Below, piece by piece: positions 35,620 through 45,083 of a DNA stretch of 64,000 bases. The number at the start of each line of letters is the position of its first letter. Position 1 is the first letter of the stretch. The stretch is from positions 2,728,001-2,792,000 of the forward strand of contig OZ244803.1 of the NCBI GenBank assembly GCA_965220045.1. The letters run 5' to 3'. Under the pieces are notes generated by a model. It was not told where the DNA came from. It searched no databases and worked only from the letters and a program-made list of their open reading frames with translations. This DNA comes from VXOZ01 sp965220045. GTDB lineage: Bacteria > Chloroflexota > UBA11872 > VXOZ01. Made by a program: the position numbers and the translations under genes.

Positions 35620-37365
35620 TCACGATTGCACGACAACCTGCCGCGCTTCGGCTCCGTTGCTGCTGATAGGCACCGGCACCAGGGCATAGGTGTAGCCGTA
35701 AGCATCTTGCAGCGACACGTCCACGGCTTCACCATCCACCGTGGCGTGCGGAGTCTCACCGTTCTGCTGCGGCACCATGAGTGTAAAGCTGCCGCTGGGA
35801 GAGCTGCCGGTGACCGTGCAGGAAAAGCTGCCGTCATTCCACGCGCTTTGCGAAACCTGCGCCCGGTCGCGCGCGCGCACAAAGTCCGCCCACTCAAACG
35901 CGCTCAAGATGGGCAATCCAAGCTCGTTTGCATAGTCCCAGCACTGGTTCTGATAGGCACTGCTGTACGTATAGAAAGAAACCGGGTGAGAGAGCATTGT
36001 CAGCGGACTGAAATAGCGTTCCTTCTTATCTATCATCCCCTGGCGCGTCGCCTTCGCTTCACCCACGGGGTTCGATGAGAGCTGGGCTTTCACGGAGGCG
36101 TCGTCGTAGGCTTGGGTGAGTTGCTGGAAGACTTCGATGATTTCACCGTCGGTATCCACGAACTTGCCGGGATGCCCGGAGCCGTTCGTGTACTGCAGCC
36201 ACTGGTGGCGGATGCTCAACAGGTTCGTATCCAGCACCACGCCCACGTCTTCATAGACGCGCGCAAGGTCCACGTAGCCTTTCCAGCCGAGGCAGTGATT
36301 GCGGTTGGCAATGACCGTTTCGCCGCCGTAGTGCTCCCGGAAATAGCCGGTATCGCGACGCACGATCTCTTCCATCACGGCGTCTTGTTCTTCATTGACG
36401 TACTGCGGATCGAAGGCGTTGTGATGAATGCCGAATGAGTGGCCGCGAGCGCGCCAGCCCTCTACCCGCTCCGGCGTCGCAATGGTGTACTTGGAAGGCC
36501 CAAGCATGAGGTAGATGGTGATGTGGCCGTTGTGGGCCTCCACAGAATTCATCAGCGCTTCGAAGGCTTCCAGCGGCGAGTAGTCGTCGTCGGAATCCAG
36601 CACCACCGTGCTCTTAGTCTCCGGCGTGTCGTAGTACCACAGGCGCGGCTGTGGATGCTTGGCGATGGCATTAATGGCGTTGCCAAGCAGCATGGCGTGG
36701 ATGTCCGCCTGCGGCAGGTGCATGCGGCGCGGGTCGATGTGGCCGGCAAACGCATCGTTGGGGCGGTAGGGATTACCGAAGCCAAGGGTGCGCCAGCCGT
36801 GATGGACCGGATTGCCTTGGCGTATCAGCGCCACGGCCTGGGCGAGATCGTAGCCAAAGACTACTGCCTGTCCTTTGCCGAGCGGCACGTGCAGGACGGC
36901 GGGATAGGACGTTTCGACCTCGGCATCCAGGTAGACCCGCGCGACTTCGCGGGTGCCTTCCGGCAGTTGCAGCGGTTCGTAGTTGTCGACGGGCAGATGC
37001 GTCTGAACGGACTCATGCGGCACGCCCGCGCTGATGGCATTATCCGGCAACGGACGCACATAGGCCGGAAAGGCCACGGTATCCGTAGGCGCCAGACCCA
37101 ATGCCTCCGTCAGCAGCCGCGAGGGCCGCAGCGCGATGAGGCGTCCGCCCCCCTTCACATAGGCTGCCAGCCGGTCCACGTAGGCACGGCGCGGCAGACA
37201 GGGCGTGACGATCACGGCATCATACGCTTCGAGCCGCGCCAGCGAATCCTGGCCGATGGGCTGCACGTCAAAGTCCGCAAAACCCTCCGCCTTCAGCACT
37301 GCAGCGGTATACGGCCCATAAGTATTCGCGCGGTTACCCGGCTGGGTGAGAATGAGCATGCCCAC
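35620..37365 (-). CDS. fusion of GATase-like domain with NodB-like deacetylase domain
   Basis: A 581-residue two-part protein. Residues 1-240 resemble the class I GATase-like fold used by ThuA and beta-galactosidase trimerisation domains (YDAVIVTPCLPRRAYVDRL, YVKGGGRLIALRP, GKGQAVVFGYDLAQA). Residues about 240-500 are NodB-like (VVLDSDDDYSP at about 257-263, then HSFGIHHNAFD). A short beta C-terminus follows. GTG 37365 is chosen because AGGAGG lies 9 bases upstream; a TTG at 37374 abuts it. A role in glycan or glycosaminoglycan-like catabolism is inferred from the fusion. Confidence 0.55.
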   Translation of the reverse strand: MGMLILTQPGNRANTYGPYTAAVLKAEGFADFDVQPIGQDSLARLEAYDAVIVTPCLPRRAYVDRLAAYVKGGGRLIALRPSRLLTEALGLAPTDTVAFPAYVRPLPDNAISAGVPHESVQTHLPVDNYEPLQLPEGTREVARVYLDAEVETSYPAVLHVPLGKGQAVVFGYDLAQAVALIRQGNPVHHGWRTLGFGNPYRPNDAFAGHIDPRRMHLPQADIHAMLLGNAINAIAKHPQPRLWYYDTPETKSTVVLDSDDDYSPLEAFEALMNSVEAHNGHITIYLMLGPSKYTIATPERVEGWRARGHSFGIHHNAFDPQYVNEEQDAVMEEIVRRDTGYFREHYGGETVIANRNHCLGWKGYVDLARVYEDVGVVLDTNLLSIRHQWLQYTNGSGHPGKFVDTDGEIIEVFQQLTQAYDDASVKAQLSSNPVGEAKATRQGMIDKKERYFSPLTMLSHPVSFYTYSSAYQNQCWDYANELGLPILSAFEWADFVRARDRAQVSQSAWNDGSFSCTVTGSSPSGSFTLMVPQQNGETPHATVDGEAVDVSLQDAYGYTYALVPVPISSNGAEARQVVVQS

Positions 37366-37668
37366 GGTGGACAACCTCCTGAATATGGATAGAGTCTTTG
37401 GCTTACTTTACGTGAGGAGTATACCAGTTTCTCGGCTATGGGCTTGATGCGATGGAACCCACTGTTTCTGGATTGCCGACCCGCTTGCGGCGTGCGCTTC
37501 AATCGCAGGTTGGCAAACGTGATTTGCCCAATACCGCATAGCCTTTGTCTGACGTTTCTTTGCCATCAGGATGCTTCGCGGACGACGTAGTGAAGAGTTT
37601 ACACGGCCTGCTGTAGCTAGTACTCTGAACGCTACGGCAGTGGGAGCGTCAAAGAGGATGCACGTTGC
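37366..37668. other. divergent intergenic gap
   Basis: About 300 bases between the GATase-NodB gene and the symporter. No repeat family and no clear promoter could be named. It probably holds promoters in both directions. Confidence 0.4.
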
Positions 37669-39198
37669 ATGTTGACTGCGTGGGTACTCATCGTCTTCCT
37701 GGCGTACTTTGCGGCGCTCATCGGCATCGCGGTGCTTCGCACCCGCCAGATGCAGGAGATGTCGGACTACGTACTCGCCGGCCGCAAGGTCGGCAGCTTC
37801 ACCTCGGCCTTGAGTTCCAGTTCGTCATCCACCAGCGGGTGGACCATGCTCGTCTTCCCGGCGCTGGCATTCATGAACGGCGCCGTGGAATTCTGGACGG
37901 TATTCAGCATCGTCCTGGGTTTCTGGTTGACGTGGACCATTTATGCAAAGCGGTTGCGCCGGTACACCATCGCGACGGAGAACTCCCTTACCTTTCCCGA
38001 GTTTTTCGAGAATCGCTTTGAGGACAAGAGCGGCGTGCTGCGCACGCTTTCCGCCGCGATAGCCCTCTTCTTCATCATCTTCTACATTAGCTCCGGCTTG
38101 ATCGCCGGATCCAAGCTGCTGAATACGGTATTCGGCCTCGAAGGCATTGTGGGTGTCCTGGTGACGCTCGTGGCCGTCGCATCGTATACCTTCATCGGCG
38201 GTTTTCTCGCCGTTTCCCGCACGGACGTCTTCCAGGCCATTATCATGCTGGCCGGCTTCATCATCCTGCCAATCACGCTGCTATTCCTCACCGCCGAGCC
38301 CTTTCAGGGCCTGGAGGGTACGGCCGCCGGCTTCTGGAACCCTTTCACCGACGCATCCGGCAAGGGCGTCACCCTCACCTTCATGCTCTCGACAGCCGGC
38401 TGGGGGTTGGGGGCCTTCGGCTCGTTGCGCGTCTTGCAGCGCTTCATGGCCGTGGATAGCGAACAGCGCATACGGCCCAGCCGCGACATCGGCACACTGT
38501 GGGCAACGCTCATATTCTTGTTTGGTCTCTTGCTGGGGCTCGTGGCTCTGCCGGCCCTTGGCGAGGTTGGGAGGCTCGATGAGGTCACCGCCGATCCGGA
38601 GCGCCTCTACCTCGTCGCCGCGACCGTCTTCTTCCCGCCCATCGTAGCGGGGGTCCTGCTGTCGGCGGTGATCGCCGCCGTAATGAGCACGGCGGACTCC
38701 CAGTTGCTCTTGGCTTCAGCGATCGCCACCGACGACCTGCCGCTTGTCCGAAGGTATGCCTACGCCAAACGGTACGTTTATGTGCTCGGCGCGTTTGCGC
38801 GCGTGTGGCTGGGCCGCTTTCTGCTGGTCGTGGTCGGCGTAATCGCGGCATTGCTTTCCATCTTCAACCCCGATTCCGTGTTCAATCTGGTCTCATACGC
38901 GTGGGGCGGCATGGGCGCGGCCTTCGGACCCCTACTCTTGCTCGCGCTCTACTGGCGCCGCTTCAACTATTGGGGAGCACTCACGTCCCTGCTCACCGGC
39001 ACGGTGGTTGCCTCGATTTGGGGCTACTTTTCCGGCGGCCCCGGCGGCATCATGGACATCCAGCCGGCCACACCGGGCTTCATCATCACCATCCCCGTTG
39101 CCGTGCTTGTCACGTTGCTTACGGCCAAGCCATCCGCAAAGGCGACGGAAGTGTTCGATGACGTCGCTACCGGCTGGTCCGCTGCGCGCGAGAGCTGA
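37669..39198 (+). CDS. sodium:solute symporter, PutP-like
   Basis: A 509-residue inner-membrane protein with about 13 hydrophobic helices. The SSS signature begins SDYVLAGRKVGSFTSALSSSSSSTSGW, very like sodium/proline transporters. GWGLGAFGSLRVLQRFMA in the middle is a further family block. GLMST-type VMSTADSQLLLASAIATDDL follows in the Na+-binding region. A start ATG with AGAGGA upstream is normal. The substrate may be proline or another amino or sugar acid. It is followed at once by a REP-like unit (39260) and an IS. Confidence 0.87.
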   Translation: MLTAWVLIVFLAYFAALIGIAVLRTRQMQEMSDYVLAGRKVGSFTSALSSSSSSTSGWTMLVFPALAFMNGAVEFWTVFSIVLGFWLTWTIYAKRLRRYTIATENSLTFPEFFENRFEDKSGVLRTLSAAIALFFIIFYISSGLIAGSKLLNTVFGLEGIVGVLVTLVAVASYTFIGGFLAVSRTDVFQAIIMLAGFIILPITLLFLTAEPFQGLEGTAAGFWNPFTDASGKGVTLTFMLSTAGWGLGAFGSLRVLQRFMAVDSEQRIRPSRDIGTLWATLIFLFGLLLGLVALPALGEVGRLDEVTADPERLYLVAATVFFPPIVAGVLLSAVIAAVMSTADSQLLLASAIATDDLPLVRRYAYAKRYVYVLGAFARVWLGRFLLVVVGVIAALLSIFNPDSVFNLVSYAWGGMGAAFGPLLLLALYWRRFNYWGALTSLLTGTVVASIWGYFSGGPGGIMDIQPATPGFIITIPVAVLVTLLTAKPSAKATEVFDDVATGWSAARES

Positions 39199-39439
39199 CG
39201 CGCAGCGGGGCTGAGGAAGAAATCGGGCAAGAGACCCTAGGTAGTGTTGACATTTCGCCGTCATTCCCGCGCAAGCGGGAATCCATCTTCACGCTGCGCA
39301 GATTGTCCTGCTGCGAGGGGGAGCGAGTGACCGTGCGCGCAAGGATTGTCTTTGTCACAGGCCTTTTCTCCCACGCTGCGGAGCAAAACAACCGTGAATC
39401 CCGCACAAACACTTGAGATTCCTCGCTTTCGCTCGGAAT

Positions 39440-40499
39440 TGTAAGTGTCAGGTAATTCGTTGACAGATCTGGTAGAACATTGATGAGTGTCAATCACCAG
39501 ATCTGGAGGCAACTGATGCGGGATAATAGTAGTGACAAGACCATTGAACGGAACCTCATGCAGAAGTGGCGTTTCCTCATCGCCGAGTACGAACGGGTCA
39601 AGGCCAAGCAGCATCCCCAGTTCCGCTTCCTGCAGGACTTCTATGCGTTCCATGGTACCAGTCGCCAGACCTTCGCCAAGTACTACAACCGTTTCTGTCA
39701 GACGCGCAGCGATGACGCCCTGCTGCCGCGCAAGCGCGGTCCCAAGTGGAAGAGCCGCCGCACCTTGCCCTACATCGAGCAGAAGGTGCTGGAGCAGCGC
39801 CGCAAGGGTATCAACCGCTATGAGATCTGTGCCATACTCAAACCGGTACTCAAAGCGCACACACCCTCACCCTCCACCATCTACGCCATTAGCAAGCGCC
39901 ATGGGCTCAACCGCCTGAAACCGGCCATGAAACAAGCCAAGCGCACCATCATCAAGACCCGCGCGGGCGAACTGGGGCATCTGGACTGCCATTACCTCAG
40001 CCGCGACCTGCTCCTGGACAGCTCCCAGCGCTACTACCTGGTCTCCGTGCTCGATGCCTGCACCCGTCTGGCCTGGGCTGAAGTGGTGCCTGACCTCAAG
40101 AGCCTCAGCGTCATGTTCGCCGCGCTCAAGAGCATCAACCTGCTCAACGTTGAGTACGGCATCCAGTTCGAAGCCATCCTCACCGATAACGGTCCTGAGG
40201 TGGCGGCACGCACGAAACCGGCGCAGCATCCCTTCGAGCGCATGCTGCTGGAGCTCGGCATCAAACACCGCTACACCCGGCCCTACCGACCCCAGACCAA
40301 CGGCAAGATCGAACGCTTCTGGCGGACCCTGAACGACGACCTGATCGAAGGCACGACGTTCGAGAACCTGACGGAGTTCCAAAACGAACTGATGCAATAC
40401 CTCCTGTACTACAACACGGAAAGACCACACCAAGGCCTGAAGGGGAATACGCCTCTTCAAGCTCTGCAAAATCTGTCAACGAATTAGTCAACATTTACA
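39440..40499 (+). mobile_element. IS481-like element, copy 1 (1060 bp)
   Basis: Imperfect terminal inverted repeats: TGTAAGTGTCAGGTAATTCG on the left and, on the complement of the right, TGTAAATGTTGACTAATTCG; 24 of 29 bases match. It carries one transposase gene. GGAAT is duplicated at 39435-39439 and 40500-40504, a clear 5-bp target duplication. The copy is the same length as the one at 47825. It inserted in a ctcggaatgacat sequence that is itself part of the MITE family. Confidence 0.85.
39516..40487 (+). CDS. IS481-like transposase, copy 1
   Basis: A 323-residue DDE integrase-fold transposase. An N-terminal helix-turn-helix region (TSRQTFAKYYNRF) leads to the catalytic triad: Asp in LGHLDCHYL, Asp in ILTDNGPEV and Glu in PQTNGKIERFWR. 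The end has the usual LLYYNTERPHQGL. GGAGG lies 6 bases before ATG 39516; an upstream ATG at 39480 lies in the terminal repeat region. It differs from copy 2 at only six residues, so both are probably recent and possibly active. Confidence 0.9.
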   Translation: MRDNSSDKTIERNLMQKWRFLIAEYERVKAKQHPQFRFLQDFYAFHGTSRQTFAKYYNRFCQTRSDDALLPRKRGPKWKSRRTLPYIEQKVLEQRRKGINRYEICAILKPVLKAHTPSPSTIYAISKRHGLNRLKPAMKQAKRTIIKTRAGELGHLDCHYLSRDLLLDSSQRYYLVSVLDACTRLAWAEVVPDLKSLSVMFAALKSINLLNVEYGIQFEAILTDNGPEVAARTKPAQHPFERMLLELGIKHRYTRPYRPQTNGKIERFWRTLNDDLIEGTTFENLTEFQNELMQYLLYYNTERPHQGLKGNTPLQALQNLSTN

Positions 40500-40565
40500 G
40501 GAATGACATCAAATGTCAACAGAGCCTAGACACTGCTCAACAGCCGGCATCCCTTTGGAGTGAAC

Positions 40566-40589
40566 AACACCCGCCGTGTGGCGGGTGTT
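40566..40589 (-). terminator. hairpin terminator
   Basis: A perfect 10-bp stem (AACACCCGCC / GGCGGGTGTT) with loop gtgt, about 40 bases downstream of the minus-strand NIF3-like gene. It lacks a long U-run, so strength is uncertain. Confidence 0.5.
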
Positions 40590-40627
40590 TGCGGTTCTCC
40601 GCTTTCGATGGCCCGGCGCCTACTTGC

Positions 40628-41644
40628 TCAGTGCCTCAGTGACCTGATGATTGGCCCTGCCGCTAGCAACTCGGCAAGATGTCCCGCCCGGTCCACACGC
40701 CCGAAGTAGTTACAGGGAATCACTTCAAACGGTCCCAAGCGGCGCATTACTTCATCGAGCAGCAGGTTTTGGCCGATGTTGTCGGTGGCGTAGTGGGGCA
40801 GGCGCACCAGAGCGATTCCGTGCTCCTGGCAAGCGGCCACGCTTGCCGCCCCCGCCGAAACTTGAACCACAGTATTCACTCCCGCCTGCGCCAGCAGAGG
40901 AAAAGCGGTCGGTGGGTAGGCATAGCCGCCGGCGAACTTGGCATGAATGCGGCCGACGGGCTGCGCCGCGTCGCCCACCATTATGCGGGGTACCGCGCCG
41001 ATTTGCGCGGCTTCTTGCATTTCAGGAATCGTTAGCATGAGCTCAACCACGTCGCCTACCGTCCGCGGCCGCTCCCGGGCAAAGAGTGCATTCAGGTATT
41101 GGCGGTGCGCCAAATCTACCGGCGTGTGGATGCAGGCCAATGGATACCCGAGCAGCTTAGCCGTATCGGGCCCAATGCGGTGCACATCCTCATGCTCGCG
41201 CAGACGCTGGGCCATAAAGTCGAAAATGCACGCGCGGGCCTCATCTGCCGGCACCCCTTCCCACACGAGATAGTCCGCGTTTATCTCCATGAAGTCCGCG
41301 ACGAGCGAGGCGGAGATGCCGACGCTGTTGGTGTGATGTGAGATAAAGGCATCAATCTTTGTACCTTTGGCAGCAAGCTGCGCGCCAAGCAGCAACTCTT
41401 GCACGTGCAGGTTGATGCCGACCAACGCGGTGCGGATGGGCGTATTGTCCGGCCCGTTGGATATCCGCACGTCACCGTAAGGATTGCGAAAGCGTTCCTT
41501 GTCGTAAATCTCCTGCTGCCAGGCGGGCAACGCGGCATACTCGTCGCTCCGCTGCTGCAACTGGCGCTCTATGGTCGCCTGGCCGCGCGGGTCCAACTCC
41601 CGGCCAATTGCGATGGAGGTCTCATACATTTCGCGCAAAGTCAC
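40628..41644 (-). CDS. NIF3-like protein, paralogue 1
   Basis: A 338-residue cytosolic protein with a tandem paralogue at 41897. The middle holds FISHHTNSVG and CIHTPVDLAHRQ; the end holds VRLPHYATDNIGQNLLLDEV, which recalls the metal-binding C-terminal part of NIF3/YbgI proteins. GTG 41644 is chosen by alignment with the paralogue, which begins MTLRELYETAIEIGREVDPRG; the longer frame to 41695 overlaps REP-like sequence. The biochemical role of NIF3 proteins is unsettled. The assignment is tentative. Confidence 0.45.
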   Translation of the reverse strand: MTLREMYETSIAIGRELDPRGQATIERQLQQRSDEYAALPAWQQEIYDKERFRNPYGDVRISNGPDNTPIRTALVGINLHVQELLLGAQLAAKGTKIDAFISHHTNSVGISASLVADFMEINADYLVWEGVPADEARACIFDFMAQRLREHEDVHRIGPDTAKLLGYPLACIHTPVDLAHRQYLNALFARERPRTVGDVVELMLTIPEMQEAAQIGAVPRIMVGDAAQPVGRIHAKFAGGYAYPPTAFPLLAQAGVNTVVQVSAGAASVAACQEHGIALVRLPHYATDNIGQNLLLDEVMRRLGPFEVIPCNYFGRVDRAGHLAELLAAGPIIRSLRH

Positions 41645-41688
41645 GACACTATTCCTATGCTTCCGTACATGCGCTGCGATACTTCCAG

Positions 41689-41900
41689 TCGTCACTCCCG
41701 CGAAAGCGGGAGTCTATCTGCGAAGATTAAGATGGATTCCCGCTTTCGCGGGAATGACGGGTTGTTGCGTTCTTCACTGCGGCAAACACCGCCACGCCAA
41801 AAGCGGACTTGCTAGTATGGATTCCCGCTTTCGCGGGATTGACGGGTTGCTGCGTTCTTCACCATGGCAAACACTGTCACGCCAAGAGCGGACAAGCTAG
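41689..41900. repeat. 85-bp tandem repeat with REP-like cores
   Basis: A REP-like unit (41691-41716) is followed by two copies of an 85-bp unit (41734-41818 and 41819-41900). Each starts ggattcccgctttcgcggg and ends with sequence resembling the 3' end of the neighbouring gene. The second copy includes that gene's stop codon, so the duplication may have begun there. Confidence 0.7.
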
Positions 41901-42862
41901 TTACGCTTGATGCGCTCGAAGTAGTTGCACGGAATGACGTTCAGGGGGCCGAGGCGCTGCTCCACCTTATCGAGCAGTAGATTCAGACCGACGTTGTCGC
42001 ACGCATTGTGAGGCATGCGCACCCACCCCATGCCGAGCTCCTCCGCCTTGCGCTGGTGTGCGGTCGAGCAGCCAATCGTAACGAAGGTGCCGACACCGGC
42101 ATCCTTGAGCAAGGGGATCACCTCCACCGGGAAGAGCCAGCCACCACCGTCCTGGTGGAAAATCCGGCCCGCAGGCTGGTCGGCATCACCCGCCATGATG
42201 CGCGGGATCGCGCCGATGCGCGCCGCACCCTGAAACTCCGGCAAGGCCAGCAGCGCCTCCACCACGTCCCCGACGGTCTTGGCATTCGCAGCTTTGATGG
42301 CACCCCGCACGCCCTGGCCGTGGTGAAAGTCGGCCGGCGTATGTATGCACGCCAGCGGCAGTCCCAACAGCTTCGCCGTGTCTTTGCCGATACGGTTGAA
42401 GTCTTCGGCATTGAGCCAGCGATCGGTCATCATGTTTTCGATGTGCGGTACGGCGTCTGCACGTGAGACCCCTGCACCTTCGAGCAGATCCACGAGATAC
42501 GGCACCGAATCATACACCAGCGTGTCGGCCGGTACGCCAATGCTGTTCGTATGGTGAGAAATGACGGCGTCCACCCGCGTGCCGCTGCTGCGCAGGTGAT
42601 CGGCCAGCAGCAGCTCTTGCGTCCAGATGTTGATCCCCAACATGACCGAATCGAGCTCGGTGTCTGCGGGGCCATTCACAATGCGCACGTCGCCGTAGGG
42701 ATTCTTGAAGCGCTCCTGGTCGTAGTAGGGCTGGCGCCATGCCGGCAGCGCGGCGAACTCCTGTCGGCGCTGCTCAAGTTGGCGGTCGAGCGCCTCACGC
42801 CCTCGTGGGTCAACCTCGCGGCCGATTTCAATGGCAGTTTCGTACAGTTCGCGCAGGGTCAT
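41897..42862 (-). CDS. NIF3-like protein, paralogue 2
   Basis: A 321-residue paralogue sharing long blocks with its neighbour: RFKNPYGDVRIVNGP, VISHHTNSIGVPA, LACIHTPADFHHG, KTVGDVVEALLALPE, IGAIPRIMAGDADQPAGRI and LGPLNVIPCNYFERI. Shared histidines (SHHTNS, CIHTP, MPHNACDN) could bind two metals. ATG 42862 opens with MTLRELYETAIEIG. The two genes probably share a transcription unit and act on related substrates, or as a hetero-oligomer; both points are inference. Confidence 0.5.
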   Translation of the reverse strand: MTLRELYETAIEIGREVDPRGREALDRQLEQRRQEFAALPAWRQPYYDQERFKNPYGDVRIVNGPADTELDSVMLGINIWTQELLLADHLRSSGTRVDAVISHHTNSIGVPADTLVYDSVPYLVDLLEGAGVSRADAVPHIENMMTDRWLNAEDFNRIGKDTAKLLGLPLACIHTPADFHHGQGVRGAIKAANAKTVGDVVEALLALPEFQGAARIGAIPRIMAGDADQPAGRIFHQDGGGWLFPVEVIPLLKDAGVGTFVTIGCSTAHQRKAEELGMGWVRMPHNACDNVGLNLLLDKVEQRLGPLNVIPCNYFERIKRN

Positions 42863-43126
42863 CTGCGTGCTCCCACTCCACCGTGCGGTCGCTGCGCCGC
42901 CTCCTTATTCGTCTCGCCGCAGCAGCGCAGACACGCGGCGAGAGGTACACTCCTACCGTCGCTCCAGGGAGAAGAGGCTGATTCGGTTCAAGTGCAGGTC
43001 TTTGGAGTGCAGTCCTCGAATTTCTGCAAGGTGGACTTCTCGGTTGTGCGTCAATTCAGCGCGTCCAACCCAAGCTGCGCAATCGCAGCTATCGGCTCCT
43101 GAAATACGCGCTCACACCGTTGTGTC

Positions 43127-44389
43127 CTACTTCGCGTAGTGGGTGAACACCTTGCGGATGGCGCGCGCCATGTCGTGGATCATTTCCTCGGTGCACTTCT
43201 CGTTGACGTGCCGCACGAGCATGCGCTTCAGGATGCCTTCGGCCTCCGGGCACATGCCGGTGTAATAGCGCACGTCGCGGCCGCTGGCGGGATCCAGGAG
43301 CGGAAACGCCGATTCGCCAAAGAAGCGACGGTTCTTGAGCACGTCATATTCATAGATGGGCGTGCGCGTGTAGCCGGCGCCAAAGCCGACGCCCTCATGG
43401 GCAAAGGCCTGCGACAAGTCGTCCAAGCCGACACTCAGTTCTTCCAGCTTCGCAATGGGGCACCAATTCCAGAAGACGTGGGTGCTTTCCGGTGTCGGCG
43501 CGCGCGGCGGGATGATGCCGGGCACGTCTTCGACCAGGTCGCTCAGCATGTTGCCCCACTTCGTGCGCAGGCCCGTAATGGTCGGCAGCTTGCGCAATTG
43601 CGCCAGGCCGACGGCCCCTTGCAGTTCCGTCATGCGGTAGTTGGGCGCAAGGAAGGGCGGCTGATTTTCGCGCCCGCTGCGGCCGCGGCCCTTGTTGTGC
43701 GCCAGCATGATGCGCTCACCCAGGTAGTCGTTGTTCGTCACCGTCATGCCGCCGTCGCCGGTGGTCATGTGCTTGCTCTGCTGGAAGGAGTAGCAGCCGA
43801 TGTCGCCGATGGTGCCGGCGTAACGGCCGTTATACGCCGCCATGTGCGCCTGAGAGCAGTCCTCGATCACCAGCAGGTTATGCTTGCGGGCCAACTCCAC
43901 GATGGGGTCCATGACCGCCGCGTTGCCCTGCAAGTGCACCACCATAATGGCAACGGTGCGCTCGGTAATGCAGGGCTCGATGGTCTCAGCGGTGATGATG
44001 CCGGAGATCGGATCCACGTCGGCAAAGACCGGCACAGCGAGCTGGTAGAGTATGGCGATGATGCTGCCAATGTCCGTGATTGGCGCGACGATGATCTCGT
44101 CACCCGGGTTGGGGCCCACCGCCAGTACGCCCACGTGCAGCGCTGAGGTGCCGGAAGTGCTGGTGACGGCATGCTTGACGCCAAACGTCTTCTTCCACTC
44201 GTCCTCGAACTGCGTAACCTTGGGGCCGCCGAGGACGTTCAGGTTGCCGGACCGGATCACTTCCGTCAGTTCGGCGATCTCTTCATCGCCGAACATGCGA
44301 CCGCTGATGTCGCTGTTGGTGGGAAACTTGTAGTCGACGGTCCTGGGGCCGCCTTCTATGGCAAGTTGCTCTTGCTCCACGGTCTGCAT
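43127..44389 (-). CDS. DegT/DnrJ/EryC1/StrS family aminotransferase
   Basis: A 420-residue sugar aminotransferase family member. SGTSALHVGVLAVGPNPGDEIIV, EDCSQAHMAAYNG and the PLP lysine K206 in YSFQQSKHMTTGDGG are family blocks. ATG 44389 is preceded by GAGGAG; the frame upstream to 44470 has no such site. The insert and C-terminus differ from the other two members in the window, so a different sugar is likely. It is separated by 264 bases from the NIF3-like pair on the same strand. Confidence 0.85.
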   Translation of the reverse strand: MQTVEQEQLAIEGGPRTVDYKFPTNSDISGRMFGDEEIAELTEVIRSGNLNVLGGPKVTQFEDEWKKTFGVKHAVTSTSGTSALHVGVLAVGPNPGDEIIVAPITDIGSIIAILYQLAVPVFADVDPISGIITAETIEPCITERTVAIMVVHLQGNAAVMDPIVELARKHNLLVIEDCSQAHMAAYNGRYAGTIGDIGCYSFQQSKHMTTGDGGMTVTNNDYLGERIMLAHNKGRGRSGRENQPPFLAPNYRMTELQGAVGLAQLRKLPTITGLRTKWGNMLSDLVEDVPGIIPPRAPTPESTHVFWNWCPIAKLEELSVGLDDLSQAFAHEGVGFGAGYTRTPIYEYDVLKNRRFFGESAFPLLDPASGRDVRYYTGMCPEAEGILKRMLVRHVNEKCTEEMIHDMARAIRKVFTHYAK

Positions 44390-44663
44390 GGGCAGTCTCT
44401 CCTCACTTTGCTGCGGGATTGATCGGGTAATGACAAGCGCATGGTTGCTCTCATTGTGGACAAACGGCAAAGGGAGCGCAAGTGATCGCGAGCCATGTTG
44501 TCATGCCGCATGTGGACGCATGTCTGTGCCAAGGAGGTTGGCGGCTCTGAAAAGAACTGCGATACGCAGTTGCTTGGCTTGGAGTAAGGAGAATGCGCGG
44601 CAAGAAGCAATCTTGTCCGCCCGGCATGCGCCATTAAATGAGCACAGCACGCTGCGATCCGTC

Positions 44664-45083
44664 TCAGGAGAACGATACGCACGCGTTGCGCACCACGCGC
44701 AGCACGGTTTCTTGGTTGAACCGCGTCTCGTACTCCTGCGAGATCTCGTCGGTGAGACGCATTCCTTCCTCGCCCGGCGAGGTTAGGATGATGAGCACCT
44801 TGGAGCGCTCGCGTTGCACGACGCCGTCAGAGCCCCGCCACTGGCCGGCCCCGTCAACGACGGTCAGGCCGTCTGGGAATCGCGGTGTCACCGTATCGGC
44901 TAGAAACTCCGCCCAAGCTTCATCGCTCACCACCTCCGTGCCGCCGCTGCTGCGGCCAAAGTAAAGCTGGTATTCGGCAAAGGCGTCGGTGCCCTCCGGA
45001 CACGTGGACACGGCATAGCCACCGCAACTTGCGAGTGCGAAGATGGCGATAGCGGTGAAGAGTAGGGCAGCCAGTGAGCGCAC
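44664..45083 (-). CDS. DUF3574 lipoprotein
   Basis: A 139-residue exported lipoprotein. The GTG start at 45083 follows GGAGGAA. The signal peptide ends ALASC (Cys20-21 region) and the mature part is DUF3574: YQLYFGRSSGG, VSDEAWAEFLADTVTPRFPDG, LTVVDGAGQWRG, SKVLIIL and QETVLRVVRNACVSFS. The family has no known activity. An upstream frame to 45206 only translates a dispersed palindrome. Confidence 0.85.
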   Translation of the reverse strand: MRSLAALLFTAIAIFALASCGGYAVSTCPEGTDAFAEYQLYFGRSSGGTEVVSDEAWAEFLADTVTPRFPDGLTVVDGAGQWRGSDGVVQRERSKVLIILTSPGEEGMRLTDEISQEYETRFNQETVLRVVRNACVSFS

